A stretch of DNA of 64,000 nucleotides from Amycolatopsis bartoniae (lineage in GTDB: Bacteria; Actinomycetota; Actinomycetes; Mycobacteriales; Pseudonocardiaceae): the NCBI RefSeq assembly GCF_014191255.1, contig NZ_JACHWH010000006.1:62001-126000 (forward strand), in the 5' to 3' direction. Positions 25,694 through 34,770 of the stretch are shown here, piece by piece; position 1 is the first letter of the stretch; each line of letters starts with the position of its first letter. The notes under the pieces were generated by a model. The model made no database searches and was not told the origin of the DNA. It saw only the letters and a list, made by a program, of their open reading frames with translations. The position numbers were made by a program, and so were the translations under genes.

Positions 25694-26866
25694 ATGTCAA
25701 CGCCGACCACCGCACGCAGTGTGCCGAAACCGGTCTTCACCGACGCCGAGGCGGGCGCCAGGGAGTTCCCGGACTCGCAGCTGCGGCGGTTCAACTACTT
25801 CAACCCGGCCAAGCGCAAGCAGAGCCACTACGAGGACGTGACCGTCGAGGTGCAACCCGACCCGCGGCACTACCTCGCCCAGGGCTGGCTGTACGGCTTC
25901 GCCGACGGCCAGGGCGGCTACCCGCTGGACTGGACGAAGCTGAAGGCGTGGGGCTCGGACCGGCCGGTGCCCGAGCGTGGCCCCGGATCGGGGGGCCGGG
26001 GCTACGACTGGCCCGCGCACGGCTGGCACGAGTTCCGCGACCCCAACGAGGAGTGGGAGCTGACCCTCTACCGCTACAACGCCAACGTGGTCCGCCAGCT
26101 CAACCAGAACATCGAGGCGGCACGGCAGGCAGGAGCGTTCGAGCAGTGGAACCGCAACTGGACGAACTTCGTGGCGCACCACGTCGGCGCGTGGATGCAC
26201 GTCGACCACGGCCTCGGGCTGTACCTGTTCGCCAACGCCAACCGCCGCGGCCCGACGAACATGCACAACACGGCCATCGCGGTCAACAGCATGCACCGCA
26301 TCCGCGCGGCGCAGGACCTCGCGCTGTACAACCTGACGCTCACCGAGGAGGTCGAGGGCTTCGACGGCACCGCGCACCTGGCGACGTGGAACTCCGACCC
26401 CGCGTGGCAGGGCGTGCGCGAGGTCGCCGAACAGCTGACCGGCATCTGGGACTGGGCGGAGGCGGTGTTCGCCGCCAACGTCGTGTTCGAACCGCTGGTG
26501 GGCGAGCTGTTCCGCAGCAACCTGGTGCAGCAGGCGGCGCCGGCCAACGGCGACTTCGTCACGCCGACCCTGGTCGGGGCGGCGGAGTACGACTTCTCCG
26601 AGCGCGACCTGCGCTACACACGCGCGATGTTCCAGCCGCTGACGGAGGACCGCGAGTTCGCCGAGCACAACCGCGGTCTCATGCAGCAGTGGCTGGCCGA
26701 CTGGGTGCCGCGGTGCCTCCACGCCGCGCGCACGCTGCAGCCGCTGTGGTCGCAGCCCGACGCCAAGCCCCCGCGGTTCGAGGACGGCCTGGACCGCGTG
26801 AAGAGCCGCTTCGGCGGCATCGTGGCCGACCTCGGCCTGCAGGCACCGAAGGAGCTGAACCAGTGA
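25694..26866 (+). CDS. prmC: Propane 2-monooxygenase, hydroxylase small (beta) subunit
   Basis: The 390-residue product is the non-catalytic beta subunit that packs against PrmA in the hydroxylase dimer. It has the ferritin-like helical fold of the family without a full set of iron ligands (WNRNWTNFVAHHVGAWMHVD, AQDLALYNLTLTEEVEGFDG, FRSNLVQQAAPANGDFVTPT). The ATG at 25694 is six bases after the prmB stop. Its TGA overlaps the prmD GTG. Confidence 0.94.
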   Translation: MSTPTTARSVPKPVFTDAEAGAREFPDSQLRRFNYFNPAKRKQSHYEDVTVEVQPDPRHYLAQGWLYGFADGQGGYPLDWTKLKAWGSDRPVPERGPGSGGRGYDWPAHGWHEFRDPNEEWELTLYRYNANVVRQLNQNIEAARQAGAFEQWNRNWTNFVAHHVGAWMHVDHGLGLYLFANANRRGPTNMHNTAIAVNSMHRIRAAQDLALYNLTLTEEVEGFDGTAHLATWNSDPAWQGVREVAEQLTGIWDWAEAVFAANVVFEPLVGELFRSNLVQQAAPANGDFVTPTLVGAAEYDFSERDLRYTRAMFQPLTEDREFAEHNRGLMQQWLADWVPRCLHAARTLQPLWSQPDAKPPRFEDGLDRVKSRFGGIVADLGLQAPKELNQ

Positions 26867-27237
26867 CCACCACGAGTTCCCGGACCGAAAGCCCCTTCAA
26901 GGCGGACAGCACCGCCTCCAACCGGTGCGGCTTCACCCTGATGAACAACCAGGTCGGCACCATCGTCGCGGAGGTGCTCGGCAAGCTCGGCAACGTCGAG
27001 ATCACCCACCTGCCGTCGATGATCCGCGTCGACGGCACCGGCCGCTTCGACGTGGTGTACGCCGACATCGACGAGGCCGCCGGCGAGGAGGAGGGCTGGT
27101 TCGACGCGGCGGAGTTCGAGGAGAGCATGTCCACCCACTACGGCCGCATGGTCCACCTCGACGACCGCACGATCATGTTCGCCAACCCCGAGGACGCCGC
27201 CGAGTACCTCGACTTCGACCTCAAGCCGATCTCCTGA
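26863..27237 (+). CDS. prmD: Propane monooxygenase coupling (effector) protein
   Basis: A 124-residue MmoB/DmpM-like effector starts at GTG 26863, overlapping the prmC stop as GTGA. It has no cofactor and tunes access of substrate and oxygen to the diiron site. The conserved stretch NRCGFTLMNNQVGTIVAEV, then VEITHLPSMIRVDGTGRFDV is characteristic, as is the acidic C-terminal half. The order hydroxylase-reductase-hydroxylase-effector equals that of prmABCD and mimABCD. Confidence 0.93.
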   Translation: MTTTSSRTESPFKADSTASNRCGFTLMNNQVGTIVAEVLGKLGNVEITHLPSMIRVDGTGRFDVVYADIDEAAGEEEGWFDAAEFEESMSTHYGRMVHLDDRTIMFANPEDAAEYLDFDLKPIS

Positions 27238-27248
27238 AGGGGGTTGCC

Positions 27249-28286
27249 GTGTACGAGAAGGACGGCGAGAAGTACTTCGTGGTGGACGCGCACACCCACT
27301 TCTGGGACGCGAGCCCCGGGAACTGGGTGGCCGGGCAGGAGGAGTACGCGAAGGGCTGGATCGAGTGCTTCCACGCCTACCAGGGCCTGGGCCCGAAGGA
27401 GACGCACTGGCCGATCGACCGGTTCCAGAAGTACTCCGAAGAGCTCATGATGCACGACCTGTTCGAGGCCGGGCACGTGGACAAGGCGATCTTCCAGCCG
27501 ACCAACCTGCGGCAGTGGTACCGGGAGGGCTTCAACACCACCGAAACCGACGGCGCGCTCGCCGAGAAGCACCCCGGGAAGTTCCTCGTGAACACCTACT
27601 TCGACCCGCGCGAAGGCGACGCGGGCATGAAGGCGTTCACCGAGCGCGTGAAGCGGTACGACTGCAAGGGCGTCAAGCTCTACACCGCCGAGTGGCGCGG
27701 CGATTCACGCGGCTGGAGCCTGACCGACCCGGAGGCGGCCAAGTACCTCGCGAAGTGCGAGGAGCTGGGCGTCCGCAACATCCACATCCACAAGGGACCG
27801 ACGATCTGGCCGCTGGACAAGGACGCGTTCGACGTTTCCGATGTGGACCACGTGGCGACGGACTTCCAGGGGCTCAACTTCATCGTCGAGCACGTGGGCC
27901 TGCCGCGCATCGAGGACTTCTGCTTCATGGCCACGCAGGAGCGCAACGTGTACGCGGGCCTGGCCGTGGTGCTCGGCGGGCTGATGCACGCGCGGCCCAA
28001 GTTCTTCGCGAAGGTCATGGGCGAGCTGATGTTCTGGCTCGGCGAGGACAAGCTGATCTTCGGCGCCGACTACGCGATCTGGGAGCCGAAGTGGCAGGTC
28101 GAGGGCTTCGTCGACTGGAACATGCCGCCCGACGACGAGCTGTCGGACTTCCCGCCGCTGACGGTCGCGCAGAAGAAGAAGATCCTCGGGCTCAACGCCG
28201 CGCGGCTCTACGACATCGAGGTGCCCGCGGAGCTGCGGCTGGACGCACCTGAGGTCGTCGAACCGGTCGGCGTACCGAACCCGTGA
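27249..28286 (+). CDS. Amidohydrolase-family protein of the propane operon
   Basis: The start is GTG 27249, a few bases after a GAAGGGGG site, giving 345 residues. The protein has the metal-dependent TIM-barrel layout of the amidohydrolase_2 family: VVDAHTHFWD (H-x-H), a lysine region (YDCKGVKLYTAEWRG), IHIHKGP, VEHVGLPRIED and FGADYAIWEP. Members of this family accompany prm/mim clusters in mycobacteria and rhodococci, but their reaction is not established. Hydrolysis or decarboxylation of an intermediate is possible. It lies between prmD and a Fe-S assembly-like gene. Confidence 0.88.
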   Translation: MYEKDGEKYFVVDAHTHFWDASPGNWVAGQEEYAKGWIECFHAYQGLGPKETHWPIDRFQKYSEELMMHDLFEAGHVDKAIFQPTNLRQWYREGFNTTETDGALAEKHPGKFLVNTYFDPREGDAGMKAFTERVKRYDCKGVKLYTAEWRGDSRGWSLTDPEAAKYLAKCEELGVRNIHIHKGPTIWPLDKDAFDVSDVDHVATDFQGLNFIVEHVGLPRIEDFCFMATQERNVYAGLAVVLGGLMHARPKFFAKVMGELMFWLGEDKLIFGADYAIWEPKWQVEGFVDWNMPPDDELSDFPPLTVAQKKKILGLNAARLYDIEVPAELRLDAPEVVEPVGVPNP

Positions 28287-28969
28287 TGCGCGCGGCGGTC
28301 TGGGCCGCGCTGGGCACGGTCCGGGACCCGGAGCTGGACGAGCCCCTCACGGACCTCGGGTTCGTCGCCCGGTGCGAGGTGGTGGCGGGCGCGGTGCGCG
28401 TCGAACTGCGCCTGCCCACCTACTTCTGCGCGCCGAACTTCGCTTTCCTGATGGTCGCGGACGCCTACGACACGGTGTCCGCGGTCCCCGGCGCCGAGGC
28501 CGTGGAAGTGATCCTGCTGGACCACTTCGCGGCCGACGCGATCAACCGGGGAGTCGCGGCGCGGGCCGGGTTCGTCGCGTCGTTCGAGGGCGAGGCGGTG
28601 GCGGAGCTGGACAGCCTGCGCCGCGACTTCCTGCGCAAGGCCGTCCTCGCGGGCACCGACCGCGTGTGCCGGACGGTGCGCACGGCCGGGGCCGAGGTCA
28701 CCCCGGCGCTGACCCTCGGCGAGGTCCCGCCGAGCCGGGACCTCGACCGGCTGCGGGCCCGCCGCCGGGAGCTCGGCCTGCCCGCGGGCGACGACGCGCC
28801 GCTGCTGGTCGACCCGGACAGCGGCGGCGGGATCGGCGCGGGGGCGGTGCGGCGGCACCTGGCCGTCGCCCGCGTCACGCGCACCAGCATGGAGGCCAAC
28901 TCGGGGGTGTGCCGCGGAATGCTGCGCGTGCGCTACCCGGGGACCGGAGAACAGGAGGGCACGGGATGA
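28286..28969 (+). CDS. DUF59 (MIP18-type) iron-sulfur assembly-like protein
   Basis: ATG 28286 overlaps the amidohydrolase stop (GTGATG), giving 227 residues; a GTG at 28283 is also in frame. The first 90 residues match the DUF59 fold (VWAALGTVRDPELDEPLTDL, YFCAPNFAFLMVADAYDTV) with a conserved Cys. The rest is specific to this operon type. DUF59 proteins help deliver iron or Fe-S clusters, so this one may mature the diiron hydroxylase or the ferredoxin domain of PrmB; that is an inference. Its TGA overlaps the ATG of the alcohol dehydrogenase. Confidence 0.82.
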   Translation: MRAAVWAALGTVRDPELDEPLTDLGFVARCEVVAGAVRVELRLPTYFCAPNFAFLMVADAYDTVSAVPGAEAVEVILLDHFAADAINRGVAARAGFVASFEGEAVAELDSLRRDFLRKAVLAGTDRVCRTVRTAGAEVTPALTLGEVPPSRDLDRLRARRRELGLPAGDDAPLLVDPDSGGGIGAGAVRRHLAVARVTRTSMEANSGVCRGMLRVRYPGTGEQEGTG

Positions 28970-29991
28970 AAGCCGTCCGGCTGCACGAGTACCACCGGCA
29001 GCCCGTGGTCGAGCAGGTACCGGAGCCGCGGGCGACGGGACCCTTCGACGTCGTCGTGAAAATCGGCGGCGCCGGAGTGTGCCGCACCGACCTGCACATC
29101 ATCGAACAGCAGTGGGCCGAGAAGTCGGGGGTGCGGCTGCCCTACACGATCGGCCACGAGAACGCCGGATGGGTGCACGAGATCGGCCCAGGAGTGTCCA
29201 CTGTGGAGGTCGGCGACACGGTGATCCTGCATCCCACGCCGACGTGCGGACTGTGCCACGCGTGCCGCGCGGGCGACGACATGCACTGCGAGAACAGCGC
29301 GTTCCCGGGCATCGACTGCGACGGCGGCATGGCGGAGTACCTGCTCACCTCGGCACGGGCCTGCATCAAGCTCGACCGCGGCACCGAGCCCGCCGACGTC
29401 GCGGCGCTCGCCGACGCCGGGATCACCGCCTACCACGCCGTGCGCAAGGCAGTGCCGCTGCTGTACCCGGGCACGGTCTGCGTGGTCAACGGCGCGGGCG
29501 GCCTCGGGCACATCGGCATCCAGTCGCTGCGCGCGCTCACGGCCACCACGGTGGTCGTGGTCGACCGCAACCCCGAGGCGCTGAAGCTCGCCGAACAGCT
29601 CGGCGCCGACGAGACGGTGCTCGCCGACGGCGCGCAGGTCGAGGCGGTGCTGGACCTCACCGCCGGGCACGGCGCCGAGGTCGTGCTCGACTTCGTCGCG
29701 GAACAGGGCGCGCAGCAGGACGCGTTCGCGATGACGCGGCGGGGCGGCTCGCACTTCGTCATCGGCTACGGCGGCAACCTCGACATCCCGGCGATCGACC
29801 TCATCTCCACCGAGCGCACCGTGGTGGGAAACCTCGTGGGCACCTACAACGACCTGGTCGAGCTCATGGTGCTGGCGCAGGCCGGCAGGGTCACCCTGCA
29901 CACCCGGAAGTACCCGCTGGACGCCGCGCTCGACGCGCTGGCCGACCTCGACGCCGGCCGGGTCCGCGGCCGCGCGATCCTCACGCCGTAG
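28966..29991 (+). CDS. Zinc-dependent alcohol dehydrogenase (2-propanol to acetone)
   Basis: This 341-residue medium-chain dehydrogenase starts at ATG 28966, overlapping the previous stop. The catalytic zinc site is visible as C39 (GAGVCRTDLH), H64-E65 (IGHENAG) and a structural zinc lobe with C94, C97, C100 and C108. The NAD site is NGAGGLGHIGIQ. In propane operons this enzyme oxidises the 2-propanol formed by PrmABCD to acetone. It contains one copy of the recurrent palindrome TCCACTGTGGA at 29197-29207, coding Ser-Thr-Val. Confidence 0.9.
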   Translation: MKAVRLHEYHRQPVVEQVPEPRATGPFDVVVKIGGAGVCRTDLHIIEQQWAEKSGVRLPYTIGHENAGWVHEIGPGVSTVEVGDTVILHPTPTCGLCHACRAGDDMHCENSAFPGIDCDGGMAEYLLTSARACIKLDRGTEPADVAALADAGITAYHAVRKAVPLLYPGTVCVVNGAGGLGHIGIQSLRALTATTVVVVDRNPEALKLAEQLGADETVLADGAQVEAVLDLTAGHGAEVVLDFVAEQGAQQDAFAMTRRGGSHFVIGYGGNLDIPAIDLISTERTVVGNLVGTYNDLVELMVLAQAGRVTLHTRKYPLDAALDALADLDAGRVRGRAILTP

Positions 29992-31689
<1,698 letters not shown>

Positions 31690-32131
31690 GGGTTCGGGGG
31701 TGGCTTGGGCGCACCGGGAGCTGGCGGGGCGGCGTTGCGTGGGCCTCCGGCGTGGTGGCGGCGGTTGGCTGGTCGTGCCCATGGGCGGCGGTTGGCTTGG
31801 GCGCACCGGGAGCGGACGGCGTGCTCTGGCGTGACGAGGTGGCTGGCTCGTCGTGCCGCGGTACCCGGGCTGCTCCCGCGGGCACTGGGGTCGGGGGTTC
31901 GCCACTGCCGGTGGAGTGAGGGCTCGCCGTTCCGCAGGATGGAGCGTTTCCCCAGGACGGCGGGCGCGCCGCTGTCCGGTCAGGTGAGGGCTGCCAGTGC
32001 GGTGCTGAGCCCGGTATGTCCTCGTCGTGCCGCGGGAGGTGGCCCGGCCGGGTGCGCTGCCGCCCACCTCCTCGCCGGGGTGCGGTCGCGTGTGGCGCGC
32101 GAGCGGGCGCGGCCCGTGGTATTCCTCGGAC
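31690..32131. other. GC-rich spacer with short direct repeats, no gene
   Basis: The 440 bases after the chaperonin hold no supportable gene; frames here lack ribosome-binding sites and give Gly/Ala/Arg-rich translations. A 20-bp direct repeat, TGGCTTGGGCGCACCGGGAG, occurs at 31701-31720 and 31793-31812. The word TCGTCGTGCCGCG also recurs (31849 and 32020 areas). The region probably contains the operon terminator and the promoter of the next gene. Confidence 0.45.
31701..31812 (+). repeat. Pair of 20-bp direct repeats
   Basis: Two identical copies of TGGCTTGGGCGCACCGGGAG begin 92 bases apart in the spacer behind the chaperonin gene. Both are preceded by GGT/GTT-rich sequence, so the duplicated unit may once have been longer. 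Confidence 0.6.
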
Positions 32132-33118
32132 ATGGATCCGGTGTGGGCGCTGCGGCAGATCGCCTTCCAGCTCGAGCGCGCCGGGGCGCCCACGTACCGG
32201 GTGCGGGCGTTCCGGCGGGCGGCGGCGGTGGTCGGCGACCTGCCGCCGGGAGAGCTGACCTCGCGCATCGACGCGGGGACGCTCAAGGCGCTGCCGGGCA
32301 TCGGCGAGGCGACCGCGGCGGTGATCACCCAGGCGGCGGCGGGGGAGGAGCCGGAGTACCTGACGAAGCTGCTGTCGTCGGCACCGGCCGGCGTGGATTC
32401 GGCCCTGCGGGCGGCGTTGCGGGGTGACTGCCACACGCACTCGGACTGGTCGGACGGCGGCAGTCCGCCGAGGGAGATGGCCGAGGCGGCGCGGGCACTG
32501 GGGCACGAGTGGATCGCATTGACGGACCACTCGCCGCGGCTCACGGTGGCGCGGGGCCTGTCGCCGGAGCGGCTGGAGGCGCAGCTGGAGCTGGTGGAGA
32601 AGCTGAACGCCGAGCTGGCCCCGTTCCGCATCCTGACGGGCATCGAGGTGGACATCCTGGAGGACGGTTCACTCGATCAGCGGGACGACCTCCTGGAGCG
32701 GCTGGACGTGGTGGTGGCGAGCGTGCACTCCCACCTGCGCATGCCGGCGCGGGACATGACTCCCCGCATGGTCGCGGCGGTGGAGAACCCGCACACGGAC
32801 GTGCTGGGCCACTGCACGGGCCGCCTGATCACGGGCCGAGGCCGCCCCCAGTCGGCCTTCGACGCCACGGCGGTGTTCACGGCCTGCCGCGACGCGGGTA
32901 CCGCGGTGGAGATCAACTGCCGCCCGGAACGCCAGGATCCCCCCGACGAGCTGCTGTCACTGGCCGTCTCGCTGGGCTGCACGTTCGCCATCGACACCGA
33001 CGCCCACGCCCCAGGCCAGCTCGACTGGCAGAACTCGGGCTGCGCCCGGGCGGAGGCACTGGGCGTCGGGCCGGAGCGGGTGCTGAACACCCGCACGGCG
33101 GAGGAAATGGTCCGATGA
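32132..33118 (+). CDS. PHP-domain phosphoesterase with helix-hairpin-helix N-terminus
   Basis: The protein of 328 residues starts at ATG 32132. Residues 1-85 form a DNA polymerase X-like HhH part (YRVRAFRRAAAVVGDLPPG, TLKALPGIGEATAAVITQAA). The remainder is a PHP domain with the metal ligands DCHTHSDWSDG, ALTDHS, GIEVDIL, ASVHSH, GHCTGR and IDTDAHAP. It therefore looks like the C-terminal half of a bacterial PolX without the polymerase core. A role in DNA repair-associated phosphoester hydrolysis is plausible. Its stop overlaps an upstream ATG of the next frame. Confidence 0.85.
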   Translation: MDPVWALRQIAFQLERAGAPTYRVRAFRRAAAVVGDLPPGELTSRIDAGTLKALPGIGEATAAVITQAAAGEEPEYLTKLLSSAPAGVDSALRAALRGDCHTHSDWSDGGSPPREMAEAARALGHEWIALTDHSPRLTVARGLSPERLEAQLELVEKLNAELAPFRILTGIEVDILEDGSLDQRDDLLERLDVVVASVHSHLRMPARDMTPRMVAAVENPHTDVLGHCTGRLITGRGRPQSAFDATAVFTACRDAGTAVEINCRPERQDPPDELLSLAVSLGCTFAIDTDAHAPGQLDWQNSGCARAEALGVGPERVLNTRTAEEMVR

Positions 33119-33141
33119 TCCGTCGCACGAGAGGAAGATCC

Positions 33142-33453
33142 ATGTACCGCATGACGGTGGTGTACGAGCACCCGGCCGAGCCGAAGCGGTTTTTGCAGCA
33201 TTATCGCGACGTGCACGCTCCCCTGGTGGCCAAGCTGCCCAACCTGCTCGCCTTCGAGTGGGGCGTCTACGAGTTCCCCGACGGCTCCATGCCCGACCAC
33301 TTCCTGATCGCCGTCCTGGACTGGGAGACCAAGGAGGACGCGCTCGCCGCGCTGGCCACACCCGCCGGGCGGGAGGCGAACGCTGACGTGGCCAACTTCG
33401 CGTCCCCGGGCACGGTCCACATCGGTTTCACCGAGGTCGAGAAGGTCGTCTGA
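33142..33453 (+). CDS. EthD-family small protein
   Basis: I used ATG 33142, with GAGGAAG seven bases upstream, giving 103 residues; an ATG at 33115 would add nine and overlap the PHP stop. YRMTVVYEHPAEPKRFLQHY, RDVHAPLVAKLPNL is the ferredoxin-like EthD dimeric barrel signature. EthD proteins occur with ether- and alkane-degrading monooxygenases, but the fold is widespread and the function here is unknown. Confidence 0.8.
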   Translation: MYRMTVVYEHPAEPKRFLQHYRDVHAPLVAKLPNLLAFEWGVYEFPDGSMPDHFLIAVLDWETKEDALAALATPAGREANADVANFASPGTVHIGFTEVEKVV

Positions 33454-33587
33454 GGAAGGCTGCCTGTCGGGCGCATGATTGTGCAACCCCGTGCGAATGC
33501 GCATACGAACCTGATTGGTGCAACCGGTTCCACGGCCACTCCGATTACGAGGAGGATCGTCGGCATCTGTCCGAATGGGAACACCGG

Positions 33588-33866
33588 ATGTGGCTGACCT
33601 CCGAAGATCCCACGCGCCACGACTTCAGGTCGCACGGCGGAGGCATCGAACACTCGCCTTGCGAAATGGTGGTGTACCTCATGCAGGGCGATCGGGAAGT
33701 CGCACCACGGATTGTGTTCGAGGAGACTTTCCGGAGGTTCGACATCAAACTGACACTGGCGGAAACGAAGCAGCTCTTCGCGGTGCTGGGCCATGCCCTG
33801 CGGCTGGCCGACGGCTCCGCCGAGGAAGACCCGATTCTCCTTCCCGGGGACCGCAAAGCGGCCTGA
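33588..33866 (+). CDS. Hypothetical small protein; true start uncertain
   Basis: The first ATG gives 92 residues (MWLTSEDPTRHDFRSHGGG, EHSPCEMVVYLMQGD). The same frame is open upstream to about 33453 and there reads C-x-x-x-C-x-C-A-Y-E-P-D-W-C-N-R-F-H-G-H-S-D with no ATG or GTG. That pattern resembles the Cys/Trp/Cys-His start of DUF6907-like proteins, so the natural start may be an unusual codon or the gene may be trimmed. The C-terminus is acidic then short and basic. A strong hairpin follows. Confidence 0.5.
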   Translation: MWLTSEDPTRHDFRSHGGGIEHSPCEMVVYLMQGDREVAPRIVFEETFRRFDIKLTLAETKQLFAVLGHALRLADGSAEEDPILLPGDRKAA

Positions 33867-33911
33867 CCCCGAACCACGAAACCCTGAAAACCACGAAACC
33901 CTGAAAAACCA

Positions 33912-33945
33912 CGAGAGCCCCGCGGCGCGCACCGCGGGGCTCTCG
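33912..33945. terminator. Bidirectional hairpin terminator
   Basis: A perfect 14-bp stem CGAGAGCCCCGCGG / CCGCGGGGCTCTCG with a six-base loop separates the convergent hypothetical gene and the L36 gene. Tandem copies of CCACGAAACCCTGAAAA lie just upstream (33874-33907). Confidence 0.85.
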
Positions 33946-33957
33946 TTCCGGTAAGAC

Positions 33958-34080
33958 TCAACCCTGGCGGGTGTTCCAGTGGGGGTCACGCTTGTTGATC
34001 ACGAACGTGCGCCCGCGCCGCCGGATCACTATCGAGCCGGGCTTCTGCTTGAGCGACCGGACCGAGTTCCTGGCCTTCAT
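33958..34080 (-). CDS. rpmJ: Ribosomal protein L36, zinc-free paralogue
   Basis: A 40-residue protein starts at ATG 34080 with an AAAGGAG site. [40 protein letters not shown] matches the YkgO/RpmJ2 form of L36, which has the same basic fold as L36 but lacks the four zinc-binding Cys/His residues. Such copies replace the zinc form of L36 when zinc is scarce and are commonly under Zur control. I see no clear Zur box in the 54 bases before it. It is too short for many gene finders. Confidence 0.9.
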   Translation of the reverse strand: MKARNSVRSLKQKPGSIVIRRRGRTFVINKRDPHWNTRQG

Positions 34081-34134
34081 GTTCGCTCCTTTCTCTCGCA
34101 CCCCGCACAACATCCCCGGCGCCCCGCGCATTCC

Positions 34135-34770
34135 CTACCAGCGGTCGTGGTGCAGCACCTCCGCCAGCGGCTGCCGGGGAGCGGGCTTGAACGTCGAACC
34201 CGTGTAGTACGCCGTCGGGATCAGCGCCGCCTGGCGGATGTCGTCCGGCAGGCCCAGCACCTCCGCCGCCTCCTTCTCGAACGCCAGATGCAGTGTCGTG
34301 TACGCCGTCCCCAGCCCGAAGAGCCGCGCGGCCAGCATGTAGTTCCACACCGCCGGCAGGATCGAACCCCACAGCCCCGCCTGGTTCCCCGCCGCCAGCT
34401 CACCACCGGGCACGGTGATCGCCGGGACGACCAGCACCGGCACGTCCTGCATGTGCTCCGCCAGGTGGTCCGAACTGCTGCGCACCCGGTGCTGCACCGC
34501 GACGCGCTCGGCGTCCCCGGGATACCGCTCCTCCGGGCTCTGCCCGTGCTCCCGGTACGCCCGGTACGAACGCCGGTACAGCTCCGCCAGCGACGCCTTC
34601 TGCCCGGCGTCCGTCACCACGATCCAGTGCCAGCCCTGGCTGTTCGACCCGGTCGGCGCCTGCAACGCGATCGTCAACGCCCGCTCGACCAGCTCGGCGG
34701 GCACCGGGCGGGTCAGGTCGAGGCGCTTGCGGACGGTACGAGTGGTGGTCAGCAGCTCTTCAGGTGTCAT
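34135..34770 (-). CDS. Nitroreductase-family flavoprotein
   Basis: The 211-residue FMN enzyme starts at ATG 34770, which overlaps the stop of the LuxR regulator gene as ATGA. TTRTVRKRLDLTRPVP at the N-terminus, ALQAPTGSNSQGWHWIVVTD and GLGTAYTTLHLAFEKEAAEV are the family's FMN-binding and dimer motifs. It probably reduces nitro or quinone compounds with NAD(P)H. Tight coupling with the regulator suggests the two respond to one signal. Confidence 0.88.
   Translation of the reverse strand: MTPEELLTTTRTVRKRLDLTRPVPAELVERALTIALQAPTGSNSQGWHWIVVTDAGQKASLAELYRRSYRAYREHGQSPEERYPGDAERVAVQHRVRSSSDHLAEHMQDVPVLVVPAITVPGGELAAGNQAGLWGSILPAVWNYMLAARLFGLGTAYTTLHLAFEKEAAEVLGLPDDIRQAALIPTAYYTGSTFKPAPRQPLAEVLHHDRW

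Noticed and set aside
22999..27237. Soluble methane monooxygenase as identity of the diiron enzyme
   Set aside because: There are two hydroxylase subunits in the order large-reductase-small-effector, with no gamma subunit, as in propane/acetone enzymes and not in sMMO.
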